Positions 1-5,490 are shown, counted from the first letter of the stretch. The stretch is DNA of 8,138 bases from MGBC108787 sp964430695 (GCA_964430695.1 CAYSFO010000050.1:1-8138), one strand, 5' to 3'. Numbers and translations: made by a program. Notes: generated from the sequence alone by a model not told the origin.

Positions 1-1026
1 GCTTCTCTTTTCTATATTCTTGGTAAAATACAGAAAAATAAGAAAGAACTTGGATTGAGTGAAAAATATCCTAAAGATAAAATTACAAACAAAGAGATTA
101 GCAAAAAAATCATTACTTATGCCATTCCTTTTATTATTATTGCAATTGCGGCTTCTATAAACGACTTTTTAGATATGGTTATGCTTTTAAGAACTTTAGA
201 ATATTTAGGAATTGAAGTCTCGACAGTGGAATTTGCAACGACTGCGATAACTACTTGGAGTGCTAAAATCTGTATGATTGTAAATTCAGTAGCGGTTGGA
301 ATGTCTACGAGTTTAATTCCCACAATCGTAGGCGCATATACTTTAAAAAAATGGGACGAAGTAAATGATAAAGTGAATAAAGCTTTGCAACTTATTTTGC
401 TTGTTTGTATTCCCATGTGTGTAGGAATATCTTTATTATCAAATAGTATATGGAGTATATTTTATGGGGCAAACCGAGAAGGAACTCTAATTTTATCGAT
501 ACGAATTTTTATTTCTTTAGTTTACTGTATTTATACAATAACAACATCAACTTTACATGGTTTGAATAAATTTAAAACGGTTTATAAAAGTACAATCATT
601 GGATTTGTTACCAACATGTGTTTAAATGTACCAATGATGCTTTTATTTCATAAACTCGGTTTAGGAGCTTATCTTGGAGCCATATTTGCAACCATTATTG
701 GTTATACAGTAGCATTCACCATTGCTTTAAAAACGTTAAAAAAAGACCATGGACTAAAATACAAAGCAACTTGGAAAACACTTATGAAAATTTTAGTTCC
801 AACACTTATTATGATTGCTGTTGTTCTTCTTTTAAAAATGGTAATTCCCATTCACTTATCTAGTAAACTCTCTTGTATTCTTTATTTAGGAGTGATTAGT
901 TTAGTAGGTGCAATTGTTTACCTTGTAATTACTTATAAAATGGGCTTACTGGATAAAGTACTTGGTAGAGAATATATAAATAAAATCATAAAAAAACTTA
1001 CCTTTGGTAAGATAAGTATTCATTAA
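1..1026 (+). CDS. MurJ/SpoVB/YtgP-type polysaccharide (lipid II) flippase, C-terminal part, cut by window start
   Basis: The reading frame is open from base 1 and ends at TAA 1024-1026, giving 341 residues. Family members are usually about 500-550 residues, so this is roughly the C-terminal 60%. The protein has many hydrophobic helices, for example around in-window residues 38-56, 86-112, 129-150, 162-182, 196-216, 221-243, 262-284 and 290-311. Short charged loops such as TLKKWDEVNDKV separate them. The segment with SVAVGMSTSLIPTIVGAY and the later HGLNKFKTVYKSTIIGF resemble the MOP-superfamily SpoVB/YtgP branch. In that branch the proteins flip lipid-linked peptidoglycan or polysaccharide precursors across the membrane. 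A TTG at 55 could be read as a start, but the frame continues upstream with a plausible hydrophobic sequence, so it is probably internal. Family assignment is by recognition. Whether it is the MurJ, SpoVB or another paralogue cannot be settled here. Confidence 0.82.
   Translation, partial: ASLFYILGKIQKNKKELGLSEKYPKDKITNKEISKKIITYAIPFIIIAIAASINDFLDMVMLLRTLEYLGIEVSTVEFATTAITTWSAKICMIVNSVAVGMSTSLIPTIVGAYTLKKWDEVNDKVNKALQLILLVCIPMCVGISLLSNSIWSIFYGANREGTLILSIRIFISLVYCIYTITTSTLHGLNKFKTVYKSTIIGFVTNMCLNVPMMLLFHKLGLGAYLGAIFATIIGYTVAFTIALKTLKKDHGLKYKATWKTLMKILVPTLIMIAVVLLLKMVIPIHLSSKLSCILYLGVISLVGAIVYLVITYKMGLLDKVLGREYINKIIKKLTFGKISIH
991..1011 (-). terminator. Intrinsic terminator of the minus-strand gene, embedded in the flippase 3' end
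   Basis: Bases 997-1011 read CTTACC-TTT-GGTAAG, a perfect 6-bp stem with a 3-base loop. Read on the minus strand, the hairpin is followed directly by six T (complement of 991-996) and more T-rich sequence, which is the layout of a rho-independent terminator. It lies 12 bases past the stop codon of the minus-strand gene. On the plus strand no T-run follows, so it should act only on the minus-strand transcript. Confidence 0.62.
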
Positions 1027-1352
1027 AGCATATACATATTGTTTGTGGTTTCAAAGTTTTCGGTTGTAACTGTACCCTTAGATTCCAATTTACTAATACG
1101 GGCATCCATTCGATTGATTTGACGTTCTATCTTAGCAAGTCTAGATTCAATATCACTCATGTAATCCGAACCCATTGTGTTTTGATTAGTATACATAGGG
1201 GTTGGCCCAGAATAAAAGCTTTGACTTGCTTGTGATTGCCCATAGGCACCATTCATTGGATAATTCGCATTCATTCCAAAATTTGGGGTTGGAACATACG
1301 TAGATTGTGAAAAATTTGATTCATTGAAAAATGTATTGCGGTCTTTTTTCAT
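1023..1352 (-). CDS. Small hypothetical protein: low-complexity N-terminus plus C-terminal coiled coil
   Basis: This frame encodes 109 residues, from ATG 1350-1352 to TAA 1023-1025 on the minus strand. A good Shine-Dalgarno site (TAAGGAGT, 1359-1366) sits 6 bases before the start, and a TATAAT box lies further upstream. Residues 1-60 are rich in Asn, Gln, Ser, Tyr, Pro, Gly and Met and look disordered. Residues about 65-92 (DIESRLAKIERQINRMDARI and on) form a clear heptad coiled coil. There is no signal peptide, membrane segment or cysteine. The composition is reminiscent of small coat-like or scaffold proteins of Bacillota, but I do not recognise a named family and assign no function. Its stop overlaps the flippase stop, and it diverges from trmB across a 53-base gap. 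The strong SD and terminator support expression. Confidence 0.75.
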   Translation of the reverse strand: MKKDRNTFFNESNFSQSTYVPTPNFGMNANYPMNGAYGQSQASQSFYSGPTPMYTNQNTMGSDYMSDIESRLAKIERQINRMDARISKLESKGTVTTENFETTNNMYML

Positions 1353-1358
1353 AAAAAC

Positions 1359-1379
1359 ACTCCTTACGTTTTTATTATA
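1359..1379 (-). promoter_or_regulatory. -10 box and SD of the minus-strand small gene
   Basis: On the minus strand, bases 1379-1374 read TATAAT, a perfect -10 hexamer. TAAGGAGT at 1366-1359 is a strong ribosome binding site 6 bases from the ATG. No convincing -35 hexamer was found at 16-18 bases upstream (1397-1402 reads TCACTA). The leader would be very short. The site lies in the 53-base gap shared with the divergent trmB. Confidence 0.5.
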
Positions 1380-1405
1380 TGTTTTAGTTTAGAAAGTAGT
1401 GATAA

Positions 1406-2038
1406 ATGTTGAGACTTAGAAATATAAAAAATGCAAAAGAAATTATAAAAAATTGCGAATTTGTGATTAAAAATCCAGAAAGTTTTCGAGGAAATTTTCA
1501 AGGTTTATTTAAAAATAATCATCCGATTCATTTAGAAATTGGAATGGGTAAGGGGAAGTTTATTTATGAAATGGCTTTACAAAATCCGAATGTTAATTTT
1601 ATTGGAATGGAAAAGTATGAAAGCGTGTTAGTACGAGCTGTCCAAAAACAAGAAGAAAATCCACTTCCTAATTTAAAATTTATTTGTACAGATGCTAAAT
1701 ATTTAAACGATATCTTTGCTCATGAGCTTTCTTGTATCTATTTAAATTTTTCAGATCCATGGCCTAAAAACCGTCATGCTAATCGTCGTTTAACAAGTCC
1801 TATTTTTCTAGCTATTTATGAAAATGTTTTTGTTGAGGAAAAAAGAATTATTCAAAAAACAGACAATCTGATTTTATTTGCAAGCAGTCTAAAAAATTTA
1901 AATAATTATGGATATCTATTTGAAGAGGTATCTTTAGATCTTGCAAGTACAAATATTTCAAACGTAGAAACCGAATATGAACAAAAATTTAAGAAGCAAG
2001 GTGTTAAGATTAATTATTTAAATGCTAGAAAAAAATAA
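1406..2038 (+). CDS. trmB: tRNA (guanine-N7-)-methyltransferase TrmB
   Basis: TrmB transfers a methyl group from SAM to N7 of G46 in the tRNA variable loop. In bacteria it acts alone in the cytoplasm. The 210-residue product has the usual length and the family's ordered motifs. These are the SAM-binding EIGMGKGKF (44-52), FIGMEKYESVLVRA (65-78), the signature NFSDPWPKNRHANRRLT (114-130), and KTDNLILFASSL (151-162), which matches the family's TDN segment. The C-terminal TEYEQKF...G (about 189-200) is the tRNA-recognition T-x-Y-E-x-K-F block. The start is ATG 1406; the upstream SD is weak (GAAAGTAGTGA). The gene is divergent from the small coiled-coil gene and ends 57 bases before the next gene. 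No terminator is visible between them, so some read-through into the lipoprotein operon is possible. Confidence 0.96.
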   Translation: MLRLRNIKNAKEIIKNCEFVIKNPESFRGNFQGLFKNNHPIHLEIGMGKGKFIYEMALQNPNVNFIGMEKYESVLVRAVQKQEENPLPNLKFICTDAKYLNDIFAHELSCIYLNFSDPWPKNRHANRRLTSPIFLAIYENVFVEEKRIIQKTDNLILFASSLKNLNNYGYLFEEVSLDLASTNISNVETEYEQKFKKQGVKINYLNARKK

Positions 2039-2041
2039 AGA

Positions 2042-2089
2042 TTTTCAAATAGCTATTTCTTTGCTATAATTAGAAAGAACATAAGGAGG
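2042..2089 (+). promoter_or_regulatory. Sigma-A-type promoter and SD for the four-gene lipoprotein operon
   Basis: TTTTCA at 2042-2047 and TATAAT at 2065-2070 are separated by 17 bases. TGC immediately before the -10 makes it an extended -10. AAGGAGG at 2083-2089 is a near-ideal ribosome site 6 bases before ATG 2096. The spacer carries a perfect 12-base palindrome, AAATAGCTATTT (2047-2058), which could be an operator. The promoter begins 4 bases after the trmB stop. Confidence 0.75.
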
Positions 2090-2095
2090 AAACTT

Positions 2096-2743
2096 ATGAA
2101 GAAAGTTATACTACTTATCGTAATGATTTTTTTCTTAACAGGTTGTATGAACGTGAATAAAAGTAGTTATGATGAAATCATATATGCTGCGTTAAATAGT
2201 GAAAAAATAGAGCTAAAAAATGCTTCTTCTCAAGGATATAGTTATTATTTACCTAAAGGATTAAGTGTTGTTGAAGATAATAAAAATAACGTTATATTAA
2301 AAACGGAAAAGTACTCATTTTATTTATATCTTGATTTAATTAGTTACTTTAATAAAATTGAGGAAGAATATAAGATAAAAAGCAATGTTTATTACTCAAG
2401 TAAAATTAATTATAAGGGGAAATTTGGGTATTTAGAGATAAATTTAAAAGAGAATAATAAATATTTAATTGAAATTATGTATAATTATGCTAAAATAGAA
2501 GTAATAGTAGATGATAAGAGTATTAGAGAAGCACTAAGTTATGCGATGTCTTTACTTAGTTCCATCTCTTATAATGATACTATTATTGCAAATTTGATTG
2601 GGGAAGATGTATTAAATTACAACGAAATTGAGTTTAATATATTCGAAACTGCTAAAAATGAGAGCAGTTTGATTGAGTACGATGAAGATAGTGCATCAAG
2701 TGATAGTAGTAATGCAATACCAGATACAGATTTGATTAATTAA
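2096..2743 (+). CDS. Predicted lipoprotein of unknown function, first gene of a four-gene operon
   Basis: The 215-residue product starts with a typical lipoprotein signal: MKK, a hydrophobic core (VILLIVMIFFL), then the lipobox LTGC at 14-17. Cys17 would be the lipidated residue, placing the mature protein on the outer face of the membrane. The remainder has mixed alpha/beta character with many Tyr, Lys and Asn. A stretch at about 72-115 looks like beta strands (YSFYLYLDL, GKFGYLEINL), and a helix follows at 142-155. The C-terminus (about 190-215) is acidic, rich in Ser and Asp, and probably disordered. I recognise no named family. It has a strong promoter and SD and is followed after only 13 bases by the acidic scaffold gene, so the two are almost certainly co-transcribed. 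A partner or substrate cannot be inferred from the sequence alone. Confidence 0.85.
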   Translation: MKKVILLIVMIFFLTGCMNVNKSSYDEIIYAALNSEKIELKNASSQGYSYYLPKGLSVVEDNKNNVILKTEKYSFYLYLDLISYFNKIEEEYKIKSNVYYSSKINYKGKFGYLEINLKENNKYLIEIMYNYAKIEVIVDDKSIREALSYAMSLLSSISYNDTIIANLIGEDVLNYNEIEFNIFETAKNESSLIEYDEDSASSDSSNAIPDTDLIN

Positions 2744-2756
2744 GAAGGTGAAAAAA

Positions 2757-3614
2757 ATGGGATTAATTAATAAATTAAAAAATGCCTTATTTGAAGAAGA
2801 AGAAATAGAAATTGATTCAACTCCAGAGAAGGTAGTTATTCATGATGAAGCTGTGGAAAAGAAAGAAGAAATAGCAGATGAAATTCCTTTAGAGAATGAA
2901 AGAGAATTGTTTAAAGCGGAGAATACTTTTAAATTTCCGGAATTTGACGAGGAAGAGTTTGATATAAACTATGAACCACCAAAAGAAGAGGAGCCAATTG
3001 AAATCCCTAAGGTAGAAGAGCATAAAAAAATAAAACCAGCCAGTTATGAGTATGAGAAAAAAGTAAAAGTAAGCCATGAGACGCCAACAAGAAGGGAAAG
3101 AATTGTTACAGAAAAAGAAACAGTAAAGTCCGTATTTCGACCATCTCCGATTATTTCTCCCGTTTATGGTGTTTTAGATAAAAATTATAAAAAAGAAGAT
3201 ATCATTACTGTAGAAAAAACAGTCAGCGTTAAAAAGACTATTGATGTCGATATGGTAAGAAAAAAAGCTTTTGGTACTTTAGAAGATGATATTGAAAAAA
3301 CTTTAAGCGAGCCTTTAGAACAATTTGTAAATAAAGAAACAAAAACAATTGATGAATTATTAAATGATTCTATTGATGAAACCATTGAAATCAATTTTGA
3401 TGAACCAAATGAAGTATTAGAAGAAACGAATGAGTATCAAGATCTTGGTAATAATATAGAAGAAGAATTAGATAGAGCAGATGAAAACTTAGAAGTTTTG
3501 GATGAATTACCAAAAAGAAAAGAAGAAAGTGACACCTATGTAGAAGAAGATACATTAGAAAATGACTTATTTGATTTAATAGATTCAATGTATGACAATA
3601 GAGAGGAAGAATAA
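2757..3614 (+). CDS. Acidic, largely disordered protein with SepF-like amphipathic N-terminus; unknown function
   Basis: The start is ATG 2757 (285 residues). A GTG at 2748 is in frame, but it lies inside the SD sequence AGAAGGTGA, so ATG 2757 with normal spacing is preferred. Residues 1-12 (MGLINKLKNALF) form a short amphipathic helix followed directly by an acidic run (EEEEIEID). This resembles the membrane-anchoring N-terminus of SepF-type division proteins, a resemblance only. Most of the rest is Glu/Asp/Lys-rich and low in hydrophobics, with no membrane segment or enzymatic motif. One island stands out: FRPSPIISPVYGVLDKNY at 127-144, rich in Pro, Ile and Tyr, which looks like a conserved binding motif. 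The acidic tail 200-285 may form helices. The gene sits between a lipoprotein gene and a membrane protein gene, suggesting a cytoplasmic envelope-linked scaffold. That role is inferred. Confidence 0.82.
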   Translation: MGLINKLKNALFEEEEIEIDSTPEKVVIHDEAVEKKEEIADEIPLENERELFKAENTFKFPEFDEEEFDINYEPPKEEEPIEIPKVEEHKKIKPASYEYEKKVKVSHETPTRRERIVTEKETVKSVFRPSPIISPVYGVLDKNYKKEDIITVEKTVSVKKTIDVDMVRKKAFGTLEDDIEKTLSEPLEQFVNKETKTIDELLNDSIDETIEINFDEPNEVLEETNEYQDLGNNIEEELDRADENLEVLDELPKRKEESDTYVEEDTLENDLFDLIDSMYDNREEE

Positions 3615-3617
3615 AAA

Positions 3618-3917
3618 ATGAATTTTTGGTTAGAATTTTTACCTATCATTATTTATATTTTATTAATAATTATCTTAGTTATTGGCATAATATTAGGTGT
3701 AAAGTCTATAATAACATTAAATAAAGTAGAAAAAGTGGTTGACGATGTGAATGAAAAATTTCAAACATTAAACGGATTCTTTCACATTATTGACTATACT
3801 ACAGATAAAATAGCTTTAGTTACAGATAAAGCCGTTGAAGGAATTACTTCTTTATTTAGTAAATTGTTATTTAAGAAGAAAAAAAATAAAATAGAAAAGG
3901 ATGAGGAAAATGAGTAA
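3618..3917 (+). CDS. Small membrane protein resembling DUF948/YtxG
   Basis: The product has 99 residues. One strong membrane segment spans about 8-29 (PIIIYILLIIILVIGIILGV). A helical stretch with hydrophobic heptads follows (ITLNKVEKVVDDVNEKFQTL), and the tail is strongly basic then acidic (FKKKKNKIEKDEENE). The topology, with an N-terminal anchor and a cytoplasmic helical region, fits the DUF948 group that includes Bacillus subtilis YtxG. Sequence similarity cannot be measured here. The next gene is YtxH-like, and ytxG-ytxH adjacency is known in B. subtilis, where it forms a general-stress operon; this supports the call. The gene starts 3 bases after the previous stop and overlaps the next gene by 8 bases (ATGAGTAA). 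Its SD is AGAGGA at 3602-3607, a little far from the start. Confidence 0.7.
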   Translation: MNFWLEFLPIIIYILLIIILVIGIILGVKSIITLNKVEKVVDDVNEKFQTLNGFFHIIDYTTDKIALVTDKAVEGITSLFSKLLFKKKKNKIEKDEENE

Positions 3918-4362
3918 AAAAGGTTTAGGTAAATTTATAACAGGTGCTGCTATTGGTGCTGGTATTGGTTTGTTGTTTGCACCAAAAAAGGGTAGTGAAA
4001 CAAGACAAGACATAAAAAATAAAACGAGTGAAGTAATCGAAAACATTAAGAATCTTGATAAAGAGGAAGTAAAAGAAATATTAAATCAAAAAGTACAAGA
4101 TTTAAAAAAAGATTTAGAAAATTTAAATAAAGAAACAGCTATTGAAATGATAAAAGAAAAAGGTAGTGCTTTAATAAAGAAAGCTGACGAATTAATGGAT
4201 GCTGCTAAGGAAAAAAGTGCACCCGTTGTAGAAAAAGCAGCAAAGGAAGTAAGAGAAAAGACAGTTAATATATTGCAAAGTGCTATTGATAAAATTGAAG
4301 ATACAGAACCCAAAAAAACGACAACAAAAAAGAAAACTACGACTAAGAAAAAAAACGCTTAG
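3910..4362 (+). CDS. YtxH-like general-stress/envelope protein with lysine-rich tail
   Basis: The N-terminus MSKKGLGKFITGAAIGAGIG and following LLFAPKKGSETR are the YtxH-domain signature: a Gly/Ala-rich membrane-type segment (about 9-24) ending in FAPxxG-x-x-x-R. About 100 residues of amphipathic helix follow (40-135). They are rich in Lys, Glu and Ala and resemble LEA/apolipoprotein-type helices. The tail is two TTTKKK units. The start is ATG 3910 (150 residues). An in-frame ATG at 3901 sits directly against the AAGG of the ribosome site and is less likely. Starting at 3910 gives an ATGAGTAA overlap with the previous gene and probable translational coupling. YtxH proteins are stress-induced in Bacillus, but their molecular job is unclear. 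The stop is TAG, unlike most stops here, because it lies in the terminator stem. Confidence 0.85.
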   Translation: MSKKGLGKFITGAAIGAGIGLLFAPKKGSETRQDIKNKTSEVIENIKNLDKEEVKEILNQKVQDLKKDLENLNKETAIEMIKEKGSALIKKADELMDAAKEKSAPVVEKAAKEVREKTVNILQSAIDKIEDTEPKKTTTKKKTTTKKKNA

Positions 4363-4376
4363 TCGTTCTTTATTTT
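4339..4376 (+). terminator. Intrinsic terminator overlapping the ytxH-like stop codon
   Basis: ACGACTAAG (4339-4347) and CTTAGTCGT (4358-4366) are perfect 9-bp inverted repeats with a 10-base A-rich loop. They are followed by TCTTTATTTT (4367-4376). The 5' arm encodes Thr-Thr-Lys of the lysine-rich tail and the 3' arm contains the TAG stop. The hairpin ends the four-gene operon. Confidence 0.8.
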
Positions 4377-4377
4377 G

Positions 4378-4537
4378 ATGAAAAAAATTGAAATAATTAA
4401 GACTGGTTCGTTATTTAGAAAATATTATAAAAAAATATAATGAGCATAATATAGTATTAAAAATAGACTTTAATACAAATATGTTCGATAAATGTCCAAT
4501 TATTTTTGCAAATAAAAAGCATAAAAACGTGATATAA
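4378..4537 (+). pseudogene. Possible small frameshifted ORF or gene remnant in the gap before the Fic gene
   Basis: The 195-base gap between the ytxH-like gene and the Fic gene holds an ATG at 4378. It reads MKKIEIIKTGSLFRKYYKKI and then stops at 4438-4440. Dropping one A from the seven-A run 4429-4435 joins it to a second frame that runs on to TAA 4535-4537, giving about 52 codons with plausible composition (…YNEHNIVLKIDFNTNMF…). No SD precedes the ATG, and the 3' end overlaps the Fic promoter. It may be a decayed fragment or chance in AT-rich DNA. No family is recognised. Confidence 0.2.
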
Positions 4538-4553
4538 TGTAAGAGTATTGGAG
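4530..4553 (+). promoter_or_regulatory. Extended -10 promoter and SD of the Fic gene
   Basis: TGATATAAT at 4530-4538 is an extended -10 (TGn plus perfect TATAAT). The best -35-like hexamer, TTGCAA (4506-4511), is 21 bases away, which is too far for normal spacing; the extended -10 may compensate. GGAG at 4550-4553 is the likely ribosome site. Confidence 0.55.
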
Positions 4554-4563
4554 CGAGATGTGT

Positions 4564-5223
4564 ATGAAAAATAAATTTAATTTAACAAGAGAAGAAAATA
4601 TCTTTATAGCCAAACGAAATATTGTGGACTACATATGGAAAAGTGCTAACTTAGAAGGAATTGCAGTAACGTATCCCGAAACACAAGTAATTTATGAAGG
4701 CGGTATTATAAATGGACTAACAGTGGATGAAGTGATTAAAATCAATAATTTAAAATATGCATGGGAATTTATATTAGAAAATCAAGAGTTGGAAAGCGAT
4801 TATAAAGTGTTGTGTGAAATTCATAAAATTATTTCAGAACGTTTAATTCCAAATCCAGGGTATTTACGAACAACACCCGTAAATATTGGGGGAACAAAAT
4901 GGCAACCTACTTTTCCAATAGAAAGTCAAATTAAAGAAGAATTAAGTGAACTTTTAAGCCAAAAAGAAAAAAGTAAAACGGAAATTGCTCTAGAAATTAT
5001 GTTATGGATTATGCGCAGACAAATGTTTTTAGATGGAAATAAAAGAGTAGCTATGCTATTTGCAAATAAAATTATGATTGATAATGGATGTGGAATTATT
5101 ACTATTTCTACCGAAAATCAAAATACTTTTTTTGAAAAATTAATAAAATATTATGAAAGTGATGATTTTGAAGATTTAAAAAATTGGCTTTATGAAACAA
5201 GCATAGATGGCATAAACTTATAA
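4564..5223 (+). CDS. Fic-domain protein, class II-type inhibitory motif, catalytic His replaced by Gln
   Basis: Fic proteins usually transfer AMP or another phosphate-containing group to a target hydroxyl, using HxFx(D/E)GNxRxxR. Here the loop reads QMFLDGNKRVAM (153-164). The catalytic His is Gln153 and the final Arg is Met164, while Phe155, Asp157, Gly158, Asn159 and Arg161 are kept. The NKR form resembles the Doc branch. Upstream, SANLEG (27-32) matches the class II inhibitory (S/T)xxxE(G/N) motif. IHKIISERL (87-95) and PGYLRTTPVNIGGTKWQP (98-115) are the Fic-core helix and target-binding flap. The length, 219 residues, suits a stand-alone Fic protein. ATG 4564 is preferred because GGAG (4550-4553) is only 4 bases from ATG 4558; starting at 4558 would add Met-Cys. 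No antitoxin gene is adjacent. AMP transfer by the usual route is doubtful, so it may have another activity or be inactive. Confidence 0.9.
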   Translation: MKNKFNLTREENIFIAKRNIVDYIWKSANLEGIAVTYPETQVIYEGGIINGLTVDEVIKINNLKYAWEFILENQELESDYKVLCEIHKIISERLIPNPGYLRTTPVNIGGTKWQPTFPIESQIKEELSELLSQKEKSKTEIALEIMLWIMRRQMFLDGNKRVAMLFANKIMIDNGCGIITISTENQNTFFEKLIKYYESDDFEDLKNWLYETSIDGINL

Positions 5224-5229
5224 AAATTC

Positions 5230-5258
5230 TTGCAGTAAAAAAGTATCTATGTTAAAGT
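5230..5258 (+). promoter_or_regulatory. Candidate promoter of the T-box operon
   Basis: TTGCAG (5230-5235) and TAAAGT (5253-5258) are 17 bases apart, with TG one base before the -10 (extended -10). Transcription from here would begin near 5265, just where the T-box Stem I starts. The -10 is a weak match, so this is tentative. The site lies right after the Fic stop codon. Confidence 0.35.
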
Positions 5259-5276
5259 TAAGATAGTTAAAGTTAA
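5251..5276 (+). repeat. Direct repeat GTTAAAGTTAA x2 at the start of the T-box leader
   Basis: GTTAAAGTTAA occurs exactly at 5251-5261 and 5266-5276, a 15-base period. The first copy overlaps the candidate -10; the second contains the GTTAA that can pair with TTAAC 5375-5379 at the base of Stem I. It may be a small tandem duplication. Confidence 0.6.
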
Positions 5277-5476
5277 TGAAGAAAAATGTTTAGTAGTTGC
5301 TTCTTTTAGAAATAAGAGAATTCGTGTTTGGTGCAAACGAATCAAAAAAGAAGGAATGAAATACCCATTTGGAGTTAACAATGGTTACGCATTATAGTAA
5401 AGAGTGCATGATTTAATCATGAATTAAGGTGGTACCACGGCTTAGTCGTCCTTAGGATGAGTTAGTCGTGTTTTTT
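5266..5476 (+). promoter_or_regulatory. T-box riboswitch with UAC (tyrosine) specifier
   Basis: T-box leaders bind an uncharged tRNA and then allow read-through. The core AAGGTGGTACCACGG (5426-5440) is the canonical T-box. Its TGGT bulge would pair with the ACCA end of the tRNA (discriminator A). Stem I: GTTAA 5272-5276 pairs with TTAAC 5375-5379, AGTA 5292-5295 marks the 5' side of the specifier loop, and CTTCTTTT 5300-5307 pairs with AAAAGAAG 5346-5353. AGAG 5315-5318 is the AG bulge. The apical arm ATTCG...CGAAT (5320-5342) carries TTTGGTGCAAA. The specifier is TAC at 5362-5364, preceded by TGAAA and followed by CCATTTGGAG, in the same order as known leaders. Stem III is CATGAT-TTA-ATCATG (5407-5421). 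The antiterminator pairs TAAGG 5425-5429 with CCTTA 5450-5454 and ACGGC 5437-5441 with GTCGT 5445-5449. The Tyr specifier agrees with tyrS downstream. Confidence 0.95.
5436..5476 (+). terminator. T-box terminator hairpin
   Basis: The 5' arm CACGGCTTAGTCGTCC (5436-5451) pairs with GGATGAGTTAGTCGTG (5455-5470), with two mismatches and GU pairs, around a TTA loop; TTTTTT follows (5471-5476). The 5' arm uses the last bases of the T-box, so it competes with the antiterminator, as expected for a transcriptional T-box. Confidence 0.9.
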
Positions 5477-5490
5477 ATTGGAGGTGAATT

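Noticed and set aside
117..416. Minus-strand open frame opposite the flippase.
   Set aside because: It has no ribosome site and lies antisense to a clearly coding transporter.
2748..2756. GTG 2748 as start of the acidic protein.
   Set aside because: It is part of the SD sequence AGAAGGTGA; ATG 2757 has proper spacing.
2889..3588. Three minus-strand open frames opposite the acidic protein gene (2889-3077, 3185-3394, 3391-3588).
   Set aside because: They are hydrophobic mirror images of Glu/Lys-rich codons, lack ribosome sites, and overlap a well-supported gene.
4086..4313. Minus-strand open frame opposite the ytxH-like gene.
   Set aside because: Shadow of the Lys/Glu/Ala-rich helices; no SD or promoter.
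5386..5388. A second TAC that could be taken as the T-box specifier.
   Set aside because: It lies downstream of the Stem I closing strand, whereas TAC 5362-5364 has the expected GAAA before it and TTGGAG after it.
5239..5397. An open stretch of about 52 codons within the T-box leader that reads like a protein (…VASFRNKRIRVWCKRI…YPFGVNNGYAL).
   Set aside because: It has no start codon in frame, and the same bases form Stem I, the AG bulge, the apical loop and the specifier of the riboswitch. The openness is best explained as chance.
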